Notes: generated by a model from the letters alone, not told the origin. Counted from the first letter of the stretch, positions 10,446-21,181 are shown. The stretch is 33,370 nucleotides of DNA from Chitinophaga pinensis (GCA_945865315.1 CAMBDK010000020.1:1-33370), one strand, 5' to 3'. A program made the numbers and translations.

Positions 10446-11108
10446 TTAATCTTTCTTTTTAAAATCACCATTTTTCCATGCTTTGATAAATTTTGCCCAA
10501 GCAATAGGGTTCAACAAATTATTAGGTGGCATTTGGCCTGCATAATATAGTTTGCTTTGATATCTTTGTGATGCATATTGCTGATTAGCACTTGCATCCA
10601 TTGCCATGCCTACCATTTGAACTTTTAGGTCGGCACGATCCATGTTTTTTGTTGCCCTGCTTAAATCATCATCAGGTAAATTAAGATTTAAAAAAGCTTG
10701 TTTAAATTGCTCTTTAGAAGGCCATGGGAAAACTTCCATAACATTTAAATAAATGGTATCTTTTCTTAAAACTTGTATTAATGAGTAGGTGTTTGAACTC
10801 AAAGTATCTGGAATAATATAAAGGGCAGCACTGAAGCCAATAGCCGAAAATTCAATTGTATCACTTTCTTGAGCAACAAATGAAAAATATCCAAAATAAT
10901 CACTAATCGTTCCGCGATTCTTATCCTTAATTAAAATACTTGCATAGGGTACCGGCTGCAAATTATTACCTTCCACAACCACCCCTGAAAACTGTATTAA
11001 ATTATGTCCCTTTTTATCTAAGTCTTTATTAGGCTTCCTTTGCTGTGCAAATATTGAGGAAGTTACTAGTGTAATTAAAGTAAAAATAAAATAGATTTTT
11101 TTAAACAT
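10446..11108 (-). CDS. Carboxypeptidase-like regulatory domain protein
   Basis: Signal peptide, then FSGVVVEGNNLQPVPYASILIKDKNRGTISDYFGYFSFVAQESDTIEFSAIGF. Directly upstream of the TonB receptor. Confidence 0.85.
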   Translation of the reverse strand: MFKKIYFIFTLITLVTSSIFAQQRKPNKDLDKKGHNLIQFSGVVVEGNNLQPVPYASILIKDKNRGTISDYFGYFSFVAQESDTIEFSAIGFSAALYIIPDTLSSNTYSLIQVLRKDTIYLNVMEVFPWPSKEQFKQAFLNLNLPDDDLSRATKNMDRADLKVQMVGMAMDASANQQYASQRYQSKLYYAGQMPPNNLLNPIAWAKFIKAWKNGDFKKKD

Positions 11109-11338
11109 TGACCGAAAATTTGTAATTTTTTTAGAAAAAAATATCCATTATTTATTAAGTGCCAATAAGTATATTTGCGAACAAAATTATAATAATAAGA
11201 TAAATTTATTAAAGGCTTCCAAAAATACGTAATTAATAAGTATGTTAATAATTGTGGTCAATTAACTTATAAATAGTAAATATATTGTTTTAAAATTCAT
11301 ATATTCGTTGGTATCAAAATTCTAAACCCCTATTCCTT

Positions 11339-12451
11339 ATGAAAAAAAGTTCTTTTTTTATGGTTGGTATATTTGTCTCCTATTTAATTAAGGCGCAAAG
11401 TCCTATTACTATTGGTTCATCGGATATGCCAAATGTCTCAGATAATATTTTGGTGAGTGTTAATAATACTATTGGACTAAATGATCCAGCGCTTACAGGT
11501 GCAAATTTTAATTGGGACTTTACCTTCTTAAGTCCAACTATGCAGCAAAATGAGGTATTTGATTCTCCACTTTCATTTACTACCCCATATAATTTTTTAT
11601 TTAACCCTTTTAATACTTCCTATGGTAGAGATAATTATGAGTTTTCAACTATTCCTTTGCCAGGAGCTCAAATATCAGCTGCATATGATTTTTACAAAGA
11701 ATCATCATCAGATTTTAAACAAATTGGAGCAGGGTATACTATAAATGATGTTCCTATTCCTTTTTCATATTCGCAAGAGGATATTATTTATAAATTTCCA
11801 ATAAATTATTTGAATACTGAAAGTTGCGATTATAAATATGGTTTTGAAATTCCAGGAGTAGGGTATTATGGCCAGAGTGGTCACCGAATTAATACAGTAG
11901 ATGGATGGGGTACATTAACTACCCCTTTTGGGACTTTTCAAACACTCCGAATTACTTCCACAATAGATGCAGTAGATACGGTTTATAATACAGCTTTATT
12001 ATTAGGTACTAATATTCCAAATCCATTAAAATACGAATATAAATGGCTTGCAAATGGTATGAAAATACCTGTTTTGAAAATTAAAGCGGTTGACATACTT
12101 GGCACAGTTACAGTTAATGATGTGCGTTATATTGATAGTACCAGAGCAGGAGTTCCTCAAGTAGGGATTTTTGAAAATATAGCCAATAACGAACATGTTA
12201 TGGTGTATCCAATCCCTTGTATCAATGAACTTGTTTTGCAATATAATTTACAGAACACCACACTAGTAAATATTTCAATTACAAATGTATTTGGTTCAGT
12301 AGTAGCTATACTTTTTGATGAAATACAAATTGCGGGAGATTATAAAAAATCTATAAACATAACAGATTTGCAATTAAGTTCCGGTATTTATTTTTTAAAT
12401 CACATAACAAACAATCATAAAGAAATTAGGAAAATAGTAGTTGCTCAATAA
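11339..12451 (+). CDS. Secreted protein with T9SS type A C-terminal sorting domain
   Basis: Signal peptide and C-terminus VYPIPCINELVLQYNL...LSSGIYFLNHITNNHKEIRKIVVAQ. Confidence 0.85.
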   Translation: MKKSSFFMVGIFVSYLIKAQSPITIGSSDMPNVSDNILVSVNNTIGLNDPALTGANFNWDFTFLSPTMQQNEVFDSPLSFTTPYNFLFNPFNTSYGRDNYEFSTIPLPGAQISAAYDFYKESSSDFKQIGAGYTINDVPIPFSYSQEDIIYKFPINYLNTESCDYKYGFEIPGVGYYGQSGHRINTVDGWGTLTTPFGTFQTLRITSTIDAVDTVYNTALLLGTNIPNPLKYEYKWLANGMKIPVLKIKAVDILGTVTVNDVRYIDSTRAGVPQVGIFENIANNEHVMVYPIPCINELVLQYNLQNTTLVNISITNVFGSVVAILFDEIQIAGDYKKSINITDLQLSSGIYFLNHITNNHKEIRKIVVAQ

Positions 12452-12557
12452 TATTATTGTGAATATTTTTGCAGAAAACTTGCAAAGAAATATTTTTTTA
12501 TTCTTTGAATTTTTTGATTTTTTTTCATCATTCACCTCATAATTTTAATTTGTAAAA

Positions 12558-13631
12558 ATGTCGAAGTTTCATAACTTAAAAATAAGTGATATCGTGCGTG
12601 AAACAGCAGATGCTGTTTCAATAGCCTTTGAAGTACCGGATATTCTTAAAAGTGAATACATATATAAGCAAGGCCAATACCTTACTTTAAAATTTCATAT
12701 TAATAACGAAGAATTAAGACGTTCCTATTCAATTTGTAGCAGTCCCATAGAAGAGAATGAACTTAGGGTAGCTATTAAAAAAGTAAAAGATGGTAGAATG
12801 TCAACTTTTATTAATGATAAAATAAAAATTGGTGATACCATGGAAGTTATGATTCCAATGGGTAATTTTTACACTGAATTGAATCCTACAAATAAAAAGA
12901 AATATATTCTTTTTGCCGGCGGAAGTGGAATAACACCGATACTATCTATTTTAAAAACAGCATTAAAACTTGAACCTAATAGTACAGTTGCGCTTTTTTA
13001 TGGTAATAATGATGAATCATCAATTATTTTTAAGAAACAATTAGATACATTATGTCAAAACTATCCTGATCGATTAAAAGTATACCACATTCTTTATAAG
13101 GCCCCTCAAAATTATCCTTCAGACCAACAAGGGATGATGACAAAGGAGAAAAGCATCGTATTGATTAATAATTACGTAAATGTTAATAAGGACAATGAAT
13201 ATTTTATTTGTGGGCCTGGCCCTATGATGGACAATGTAGTAGCTGCATTAAATGAATTAAAAATTGATAAAGAAAATGTTCATATAGAGTATTTTTCGGC
13301 TCCGGCAGTTACTGATGATACTCAAAAAATTACAAGCCCTTCAAATAAAAATATTGTTGCAAATATTATTATTGATGGTGATGAGCATATTGTTACATTA
13401 GAAAATAATGAAACAATACTTGACGCTGCTATAAGGGTGGGGATTGATGCGCCATATGCATGCCAAGGAGGCTCTTGCTGCACTTGCCGCGCATTACTGG
13501 AAGAAGGTAATGTAGAAATGGCAGTAAACTATGCATTGTCGGCATCGGAAGTAAAAAAAGGATATATACTCACCTGCCAAAGTAGGCCTACAACACCTAG
13601 CGTGGTGGTAAATTATGATAAAGGATTATAA
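12558..13631 (+). CDS. paaE: Ferredoxin-NADP reductase-type oxidoreductase, PaaE-like
   Basis: FAD-binding RRSYSICSSP, GGSGITPILSILK, YFICGPGPMMD, and C-terminal plant-type 2Fe-2S CQGGSCCTCRALLEEG. The paa assignment is supported by nearby paaBCD. Confidence 0.85.
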   Translation: MSKFHNLKISDIVRETADAVSIAFEVPDILKSEYIYKQGQYLTLKFHINNEELRRSYSICSSPIEENELRVAIKKVKDGRMSTFINDKIKIGDTMEVMIPMGNFYTELNPTNKKKYILFAGGSGITPILSILKTALKLEPNSTVALFYGNNDESSIIFKKQLDTLCQNYPDRLKVYHILYKAPQNYPSDQQGMMTKEKSIVLINNYVNVNKDNEYFICGPGPMMDNVVAALNELKIDKENVHIEYFSAPAVTDDTQKITSPSNKNIVANIIIDGDEHIVTLENNETILDAAIRVGIDAPYACQGGSCCTCRALLEEGNVEMAVNYALSASEVKKGYILTCQSRPTTPSVVVNYDKGL

Positions 13632-13688
13632 TGCTAAACTAATAAAGGATGTTTATGAAATATTAATATCGTTCTGCTGTCCTTTATT

Positions 13689-13829
13689 TGCCGCTGCTAT
13701 ACAATTGATCTGATCCTATCTATTGAAAAAATGGATTGTATTGTATCGAGAAATATTAAAGACTTTCGTGATTGCGAAATTCAAGTATTTTTCACCGTAC
13801 GAGTTGGTGAAGATATTATAATAAACTAA
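13689..13829 (+). pseudogene. Remnant of a PIN-domain-like protein C-terminus
   Basis: Frame ending at TAA 13829 reads ...LSIEKMDCIVSRNIKDFRDCEIQVFFTVRVGEDIIIN*, resembling PIN toxin C-termini of the form (Y/C)I(V/I)TRNxKDF. No intact upstream ORF. Confidence 0.45.
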
Positions 13830-13929
13830 CAATTGTATGCTTCTCCCATTGACCTCAAGAGCTTTGTAAGAAATTTTTGAGGCATGAGAGAAACAAAAAT
13901 ATTAAGAAGCTGGGCAGGGAAATATAATT

Positions 13930-14691
13930 TTAATTTAGCAATCTTTGGCTTACCGCTTCATATAAAATAATACCAGCTGCAACCGATACATTCAATGAAG
14001 CAATTTTACCCATTAAAGGGATTTTTGCTTTTGCATCTGATTTCTGTAAGTATTCATTTAAAACACCATCTTCTTCTGAACCCATAATGATAGCCGTGGA
14101 AACGGTAAAGTCAATTTGGAAATAATGATCTGTTGCTTTTTCGGTACATGCGACAATATTTACTCCACAATCTTTTAAAAAATCAATTGTTGCTTTCATA
14201 TTATCCTCCCGACAAATAGAAATATTATGCACAGCTCCTGCAGAGGTTTTAATAGCATCTGCATTAATTTGTGCAGCGCCATGGGTGGGTATTATAATTG
14301 CATTAACTCCTGAACACTCTGCTGTACGAACTATTGCGCCAAAATTTCGAACATCCGTTATTCTATCTAATATTAAAAGTAATGGTGCTTTTCCACTGGC
14401 AATAATATTGGGCAAAATATTTTTTATCTTTTTATAATTGATGGAAGAAATATATCCCACAGCACCTTGATGGTTTTTTGTTGTAAGGTGATTCAGTTTT
14501 TCCACCGGAACATATTGAAAAACAACATTATATTGTTTCAAAACGCCCATTAATTCACTAAATAATTCGCCTTTTAGGCCAGACTGAACAAGCAATTTGT
14601 CAAGTTCCTTACCTGCTCTTACAGCTTCAATAATAGGCCTTAATCCGAAAATTAAACTGTCATCTTCTCGTTTTTGTTGTTTGGTTTGCAT
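13930..14691 (-). CDS. rlmB: 23S rRNA (guanosine-2'-O-)-methyltransferase RlmB / TrmH family
   Basis: FGLRPIIEAVRAGKELDKLLV, LDRITDVRNFGAIVRTAECSGVNAIIIP, IIMGSEEDGV, IPLMGKIASLNVSVAAGIILYEAVSQR. Confidence 0.92.
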   Translation of the reverse strand: MQTKQQKREDDSLIFGLRPIIEAVRAGKELDKLLVQSGLKGELFSELMGVLKQYNVVFQYVPVEKLNHLTTKNHQGAVGYISSINYKKIKNILPNIIASGKAPLLLILDRITDVRNFGAIVRTAECSGVNAIIIPTHGAAQINADAIKTSAGAVHNISICREDNMKATIDFLKDCGVNIVACTEKATDHYFQIDFTVSTAIIMGSEEDGVLNEYLQKSDAKAKIPLMGKIASLNVSVAAGIILYEAVSQRLLN

Positions 14692-14765
14692 TTTATAAAA
14701 ATTTGATTTTGAATTTTATATATAAATTGTAAATATTATTTTTTTAGAATAGTTTTTTAAATAAT

Positions 14766-16031
14766 TTAGTCCTGCAAGTAGGTTTTCCCTTGACGCAAAA
14801 TATCTACAGCATTGTACCACGATTGTTTGAAAACGACGGAACGATCTAATGAAAAATCATTATTTGTAAATGGATTATTCACTTTTAAAAAAGAGTAGGA
14901 AAGTGAGTTAACATTATTTTCTTCACCATAAGTCCATGTTTCATAATTTGCTGTTTTATAAATTAAATTAGGCGAACCATAAATTAAAAAAATCATACCT
15001 CTGTCGGTCTTCCAACCTTCTAAATAAGAAGTGAAATATTGATTAGCATCGAGTACACGATTGTAATACTTACGAATTATTACTTTAGCTCTTTCTTGGT
15101 TACCAGAAATATTCAACCAGAAATTTTCAATTGCAGCTTTTTTATTTGTACTGGAATTTAAATTGTCGAACTCTTGTTTTGAAGTAATAAACCTTAGGGG
15201 ACTAATCATATCTACAGCATTTTTCACTTCTGGGAAAAAGTCAGAATAATTAAATAATGTTAATCCCACTTTGCTAGAAGTATCTAATTGGAAATGATAA
15301 AAACCTTTTTTAAAGGATGAGAAATTAACGGCCCCATCAGTATCTAATTGCAAAGTGAATGCACTATCTTGCTTGTGTTGTAATGGTTTTAACTCAACTA
15401 TTGAAAAAGGAGGCGATGCTAGTGGAAATGAATTGTTATAATATCGTACAAAAATATTTACTGAAATTTTCGATTTATAATTAATTGTAATTTCTTCATT
15501 CATTTTAATATAATTTCGAAATATTGGCGTATCGCTATTTTTATCTTTTACTAAAAAATTTTGTCGATTTAAATCATCGTTCTTTTCAATGGCAAGCGTA
15601 ACAGTAGCATCAATATTACGATTGAGATCTACAACTTTAACACGCAAAAAGTATGTACGACCTTTCATCGCTTTCACATTAATTTTCCCTATTAAGAATT
15701 TATCGGTATTCTCATTATTTAAATCTACAAGCCTAACAGACGTGCTGTCAATTATTACTTTAGAATCATAAGTTGGTAATAAATTATAAGAGATTAATAA
15801 GTTAGAATAAAAATTAATACCATCTTCTCTTTTATACATTATCTCCTTGCTACTGATTTTGAAATGCAATTCGGAAACTGTATCATTAGTATGAAAAATT
15901 GTAAATTCGGGTTGAATCGAATTTGCGTAGTGTTTATAGTTAGTATTTTCACTCGATTTAGTTGTTTTACGACTAATATTGCAAGCTACGATGAATAAAA
16001 AAAGGATTAAAAAGGGGGATATTTTTTTCAT
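14766..16031 (-). CDS. GWxTD domain-containing protein (lipoprotein)
   Basis: Lipobox-like IVAC signal and YLEGWKTDRGMIFLIYGSPNLIYKTANYETWTYGE. Start overlaps the rmuC stop (TAATG). Confidence 0.88.
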   Translation of the reverse strand: MKKISPFLILFLFIVACNISRKTTKSSENTNYKHYANSIQPEFTIFHTNDTVSELHFKISSKEIMYKREDGINFYSNLLISYNLLPTYDSKVIIDSTSVRLVDLNNENTDKFLIGKINVKAMKGRTYFLRVKVVDLNRNIDATVTLAIEKNDDLNRQNFLVKDKNSDTPIFRNYIKMNEEITINYKSKISVNIFVRYYNNSFPLASPPFSIVELKPLQHKQDSAFTLQLDTDGAVNFSSFKKGFYHFQLDTSSKVGLTLFNYSDFFPEVKNAVDMISPLRFITSKQEFDNLNSSTNKKAAIENFWLNISGNQERAKVIIRKYYNRVLDANQYFTSYLEGWKTDRGMIFLIYGSPNLIYKTANYETWTYGEENNVNSLSYSFLKVNNPFTNNDFSLDRSVVFKQSWYNAVDILRQGKTYLQD

Positions 16032-17461
16032 TATCCTTCCGACGCCTCCATGGATAATTGAGACGATATATCATTCTCTAAAAATTTAGCAGGAATTTGC
16101 TTCTCTTTATTAGTTTTAGCACCCAATTTTTTTATAGATTCGATTCTCCTTACAAGATTTCCGCTGCCTGTACTTAATTTATTTAAAGCATCCTGATAGG
16201 CCTTGCTTGAAGCTTCTATCCCTTTTTCTATTTTCTGCATATCCTCAAGAAAACCAACAAATTTATCATATAATTCGCCCCCCTGACGTGCAATTTCTAT
16301 TACATTTTTTGTTTGCCGCTCTTGTTTCCAAAGGGATGCAATAGTACGCAAGGTTGCTAATAAGGTGGATGGGCTAACAATTACAATTTTTCTATCCCAG
16401 GCAAAGCTGAAAAGTTCTTGATCGGCTTGAACAGCAATACTAAAGGAGGATTCAATAGGGATAAAAAGCAATACAAAATCGGGAGTATTAAATTCGGGAG
16501 AGGACTGATAATCTTTGCTACTTAATAATTTCACATGATTGCGGATAGACAATAAATGTTCTTTAGTATATTGTTCCCTATTCTCCTCGTTGGTAGCATT
16601 TACACAAGCTTCATATGCTATCAATGATACTTTGGCATCTATAATTACATGTTTGTTGTCAGGCAGTTTTATTACTGCATCAGGCTGAATGCGATTTCCT
16701 TCACTATTTGTTGTGCTGAATTGTGTAACGTATTCTTGATCTTTAACCAGGCCTGAACGTTCGAGAACTTTTTCCAATATAACTTCGCCCCAATTGCCTT
16801 GTTTTTTATTGTCACCTTTTAATGCTTTAGCTAAATTATTAGCTTCTTCACTTATATGTTTATTCATTTCAATTAGGCTCTTTATTTCTGTTTTTAGAGT
16901 AATTCTATCATCCGATTCTATTTTATAAGCTTTTTCCACTTTATTTTCAAAATCTTTTATTTTTTCCTTCAGCGGATTTAAAATTATTTCCAAGTTGTTT
17001 TTATTCTGTTCCGTAAATTTATGCGATTTGTCTTCTAATATTTTATTGGCAATATTTTCAAACTCTTTTATATATTTAGTATGAATATTTTCTAATTCGG
17101 ATTTAAGGGTGGTTAATTTTTCTTCTTGCGATTGAAATACCTGTTCAGCTTTAGCAAGCCTAATATCAGCTTTATTTGATTTTTCTTTTTCTAAATTAAT
17201 TTCCTTCATTTGTTTTTCACGCTCCGAAATTAATTCTGCAGCTAATTCATTTTTTACAATTTTAAATTCATTTGCCAGTCGATTATAATCTTTTTCTGAA
17301 TTGGCAATATTTGTTTGTAATATGACCTTCTCCTTTTCGAGTTCGATAATTTTAAATTCTAAAACAGCAGCAGCTGTATTTTCGGTTGGTTTTGATTTTA
17401 AAAACAAATAGGCAATTACGAATCCAAAAAGAAAACCTATTGCTATAAATAAAAATTCCAT
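16031..17461 (-). CDS. rmuC: DNA recombination protein RmuC
   Basis: N-terminal TM, coiled coil, then KGDNKKQGNWGEVILEKVLERSGL, PDAVIKLPDNKHVIIDAKVSLIAYE, and FVLLFIPIESSFSIAVQ. Confidence 0.95.
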   Translation of the reverse strand: MEFLFIAIGFLFGFVIAYLFLKSKPTENTAAAVLEFKIIELEKEKVILQTNIANSEKDYNRLANEFKIVKNELAAELISEREKQMKEINLEKEKSNKADIRLAKAEQVFQSQEEKLTTLKSELENIHTKYIKEFENIANKILEDKSHKFTEQNKNNLEIILNPLKEKIKDFENKVEKAYKIESDDRITLKTEIKSLIEMNKHISEEANNLAKALKGDNKKQGNWGEVILEKVLERSGLVKDQEYVTQFSTTNSEGNRIQPDAVIKLPDNKHVIIDAKVSLIAYEACVNATNEENREQYTKEHLLSIRNHVKLLSSKDYQSSPEFNTPDFVLLFIPIESSFSIAVQADQELFSFAWDRKIVIVSPSTLLATLRTIASLWKQERQTKNVIEIARQGGELYDKFVGFLEDMQKIEKGIEASSKAYQDALNKLSTGSGNLVRRIESIKKLGAKTNKEKQIPAKFLENDISSQLSMEASEG

Positions 17462-17776
17462 GTTTCAGTTTTTTAACAAAGTGCTAATTTAAGAATTTAT
17501 TTGGTTAATAAATTAAAGTTTTCCAAATTTAGGTGCTTTATAAACCTTTGTAAAGTCTATATTTTATTAGATTTATTATTTTTTAAGGTTTAAATAAGAA
17601 ATGTAATTATAAAAAAAAGGATTATTTCTTCATGTAGAATTTTTTAATTCAAAATGATGTTATTTTTTCAATTATTTATCATTGTCATAAAGTGAAATTA
17701 ATAATTTCCAAAATTAAAAAGTCTAAATTTTTTTTTAGTAATAATAAATAGTCACTAATTATGAGGCGAGCGCCAT

Positions 17777-19552
17777 TTAAAAATAGTTGACAATACCAAA
17801 ATGTATTTTACCGCTTTTGACTTGGAATTGATTATCAAACTGTTTACCAAGCGCATAATTAATAGAGAATATACCTGCTTTAGTCTCAAAACTTATTCCG
17901 GCACCAAAACTAATAGGAGTATCATTTATATAAGATTTATTATTATTTTTTTCGTAATAAGCACCATCACTAAATAAATATAAATATGAATTTTGTTCTA
18001 ATAAATAGCGATATTCTATTGTAAAGATTGCAAAGGAGGAAGCAAAAATTGATTCTTCATCAAAGCCCCGCAAGGCTTTTAATCCACCTATACGAAATAA
18101 CTCATTCTGGAAAATAGACTCCCCATATATAAATCCAGATTGTATTCCAAGTTTTAAAGTACTCCTATCTATTAAGGATAAATAAAGGCATGCCTCTAAT
18201 TCTGCATTATATTGCGTCGAATTTAATTTTAATTTATCATAGACAATTGGATTTAATGCGATATTTTTTTTTATAGTTTTTGTTCCAACACTAATGTTTC
18301 CATTTATGTAAAATCCTTTTTGAGGGTTAAGCCGATAATCTAATTCTTCATATTTTATACCAATTCCGTACATGTTATTTTGAATATCAGCGTTCGCTGG
18401 CAATGTTGTTAGTTGTTCCAATCCTTTAGATGACAATATGTTAGATACTTTGTTATTGTAAAATATTTTAAAATAATTGGCACCAATAAATATATATTGT
18501 AATCCAAAAGTTTGATTTATATCCAAAAAGGAGGTATCTCTCTTATAGAGTTTGAAATTATAATCTAATCCAAAAGGGGAACGCAATAGAAAAGGGTAAA
18601 CCAACCGTAATTTTAAATCCTGCGTTTGCGTTTGAAGTCTGCGCCAATTCAAATCAATTAATTCGCCTCTTCCTAATCCATTCTGTAATTTTAAACTTAC
18701 ATCCCCCGTTACATTTATTTCACCAGTTTTATTATTTGGCAAAATCCCAATGATACCGTTAAAAGCGCTCGCCTGTTTTGTGTCGAGGTATAAAATTAAT
18801 TTGTTGAAATCATTGTTGAATAATATGTTTGCAGGCTTGTAGGATTTAATAAATGGAATTTCAGCTAATCTTGTATTTACCTGTTTTAACTGAGATTCGT
18901 TGTATAAATTACCTGGTTTTATTTTAAGATAATTGTATATATATATGGTAGAAATTTTTGCAGGACCTTTTATTAAAACACTATCAATTTTTTCTTCTGA
19001 TTCCTTTGATAGGTTAAGTTGTGCTGAAATTTCCCCATTTTTTATAATTATATTATCTAGTTTAATATTGGCAAAAGGATAGCCATTATTTTCATAATAA
19101 GTTATAATTTTTTCCTGTATAAGTCTTATTTCTTTATAATAGATGGCTTTATGATGATATAATTTTTCACGGAAACCTATTTCATTCAATACACTTTCAT
19201 CAACGTTCCCAGAACTTAAATTAGCCCATAAATAATTTATACCAAGCGACAAGTAAGCTTTTTTATAGTTTATCGTTCCTGTTAAACTATCGCAAGAAGC
19301 AGTGAGGTATGCTTTGTCAAAACAATAATTTAAAACATTTTTAATTTCTTTATCTCGGTCTGAAATGTTCTTAAATATTTTTTGGTAATTAAGTGTTTTA
19401 AGAATCGCCGAGTCCTTTAGTGCTATAATTTCTAATCTATAAGCAAGATTTTCAATTGAGGTGGTATCTTTAGATTGTGCATGTCCTATGGCAGGAAAAA
19501 ACGCAACTAATTTTATAACTAAATTAAAAATAAGAATTCTTTGGAAGTACAT
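17777..19552 (-). CDS. BamA/TamA-family (Omp85-like) outer-membrane protein
   Basis: POTRA-like N-half (VLIKGPAKISTIYIYNYLKIKPGNLYNESQLKQVNTRLAEIPFI) and barrel (FRIGGLKALRGFDEESIFASSFAIFTIEYRYLL), C-terminal aromatic residue (HFGIVNYF). Confidence 0.87.
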   Translation of the reverse strand: MYFQRILIFNLVIKLVAFFPAIGHAQSKDTTSIENLAYRLEIIALKDSAILKTLNYQKIFKNISDRDKEIKNVLNYCFDKAYLTASCDSLTGTINYKKAYLSLGINYLWANLSSGNVDESVLNEIGFREKLYHHKAIYYKEIRLIQEKIITYYENNGYPFANIKLDNIIIKNGEISAQLNLSKESEEKIDSVLIKGPAKISTIYIYNYLKIKPGNLYNESQLKQVNTRLAEIPFIKSYKPANILFNNDFNKLILYLDTKQASAFNGIIGILPNNKTGEINVTGDVSLKLQNGLGRGELIDLNWRRLQTQTQDLKLRLVYPFLLRSPFGLDYNFKLYKRDTSFLDINQTFGLQYIFIGANYFKIFYNNKVSNILSSKGLEQLTTLPANADIQNNMYGIGIKYEELDYRLNPQKGFYINGNISVGTKTIKKNIALNPIVYDKLKLNSTQYNAELEACLYLSLIDRSTLKLGIQSGFIYGESIFQNELFRIGGLKALRGFDEESIFASSFAIFTIEYRYLLEQNSYLYLFSDGAYYEKNNNKSYINDTPISFGAGISFETKAGIFSINYALGKQFDNQFQVKSGKIHFGIVNYF

Positions 19553-19710
19553 AGCATAAAGATAAACAAAACAGAATAAAAAATTAACGAATAAAATCAG
19601 TATGTATTATTAAATAAACCAAGAAATATTTTGAAATTCAGATAATAGTGTTAATTTTGTTTAATAAGTGAAATAAAAATTTGTATTAATATTTTTTATA
19701 TTAGAATATC

Positions 19711-20583
19711 ATGTTAAAAGCATTTTCAATTATCGTTGCTATTGTTTTTTTTACAAGCTGTGGCGACTCTGGCAAAGAATCTAACGAAATGCCTGTAGAT
19801 TCTATAAAATCCAGTACAGTTTCAGATGCTGATTTAGGTAGTAAATTGTATAACATACCTTCTCCTATTGAGACTTTTACAATACTTAAAATGTCGGGAG
19901 CAAAATTTGACAAATCTTTGCTTAATGCAGCAAATAATATTGATAAATACGTATCAATTTATTCTAAATCTATCAATTTAGGTGTTTATTCAGCTGATTT
20001 GTCATTTTGTTTATTATATAAAGAAAATCAGGATGTGAATTTTTATCTTAAAAATGTAAATGAATTAACAACATCTCTTGGAATAGACGGCGATTTTGCC
20101 CAATTAGTGTCGCAAAGGCTTAAAGCAAATGCCAATAATTCAGATTCTATATTACAAATTGTATCGGATGCTAGTGTAGATGCATATGTATATTTAAAAG
20201 AAAATCAAAGAAATAGCACTTCAGTTTTAATTACTGCTGGTGGTTGGTTAGAGGCCATGCATTTTATTATAAAAATGGCGGAAACTACTCAAAATAAAGA
20301 TATTATAAGTTTGGTAGCAAGTCAAAGAAACGTAATTAAAAACCTTGTTATAATGCTTTCGAAATTTGAATCAGATGCAGAAATTGCTTCATTATTAACC
20401 GAAATAAAAGATATTTCTGCCATTTATGAAACATTAAAGGAGAGTAAGGATAAATCTACAGTTGCTTCTATTGATAAAAAAATAGTAAGTATTGGAAATA
20501 ATAAATCCTACGAAATATCTAAAGAAGAATTATCAGCGATACGTGAAAAAATAGAATTATTAAGAAATAAATTAACAATTTAA
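19711..20583 (+). CDS. Putative lipoprotein of unknown function
   Basis: Signal MLKAFSIIVAIVFFTSCGDSG with a lipobox-like cysteine; 290 aa helical protein. Confidence 0.8.
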   Translation: MLKAFSIIVAIVFFTSCGDSGKESNEMPVDSIKSSTVSDADLGSKLYNIPSPIETFTILKMSGAKFDKSLLNAANNIDKYVSIYSKSINLGVYSADLSFCLLYKENQDVNFYLKNVNELTTSLGIDGDFAQLVSQRLKANANNSDSILQIVSDASVDAYVYLKENQRNSTSVLITAGGWLEAMHFIIKMAETTQNKDIISLVASQRNVIKNLVIMLSKFESDAEIASLLTEIKDISAIYETLKESKDKSTVASIDKKIVSIGNNKSYEISKEELSAIREKIELLRNKLTI

Positions 20584-20593
20584 TCATAAGGTT

Positions 20594-21058
20594 ATGAAAT
20601 TTTCAGTTAGAACTTCAATGTTCATTTTGGCATTGTTTATTTTATTTTTTTCAATGCATACAACCGTTTCTGCACAATGCAAAACTGTTATTAAAACAGG
20701 AATTAAAAAATTAGCACCCTATACGCATAATGGACAAATAAATAATGTTAATATTAAAAATGGAAAGGTTGCCGAAATTCATTTGAGCTTTTATAAAGGA
20801 TTGTATTATAAACTTCAAATTAGTTCAGAAAAATCAGTAGGGAAAATTAGTTTTAGGGTGCTGGATGAAAATAATGTTGAAGTTTATAATAGCATGGCGA
20901 AGGATGATAATGCCGAATTTTGGAATTTTTATTCAAATTCTGCCCAGGATCTTATTATTGAATTAAAACCAGAAAACAACACTGATAGTGAAGGCTGTGT
21001 AGCTGTTTTAGTAGGGATGCAAATACCAAAAAGTAATAATCCTATCAGGAATTTATAA
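20594..21058 (+). CDS. Secreted protein of unknown function
   Basis: N-terminal signal peptide (MFILALFILFFSMHTTVSAQ); 10 nt downstream of the lipoprotein gene, likely co-transcribed. Confidence 0.75.
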   Translation: MKFSVRTSMFILALFILFFSMHTTVSAQCKTVIKTGIKKLAPYTHNGQINNVNIKNGKVAEIHLSFYKGLYYKLQISSEKSVGKISFRVLDENNVEVYNSMAKDDNAEFWNFYSNSAQDLIIELKPENNTDSEGCVAVLVGMQIPKSNNPIRNL

Positions 21059-21085
21059 TAATTAAATTTTAGGATTAATAAATTG

Positions 21086-21181
21086 CTAGGTTAATATTTT
21101 TCTCTCCCTTTGCATTATTTTATTTGTCAGTTTCTCGTCTTTCACAATTTCATAGATTTGATCGGCTAACCAAGGTGTCAT
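21086..21181 (-). pseudogene. Short ORF tail, possible gene remnant
   Basis: Minus strand reads MTPWLADQIYEIVKDEKLTNKIMQRERKILT*. The same frame continues upstream as KIYNHNAL*LLKVSSDKS with an in-frame TGA. Confidence 0.3.
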
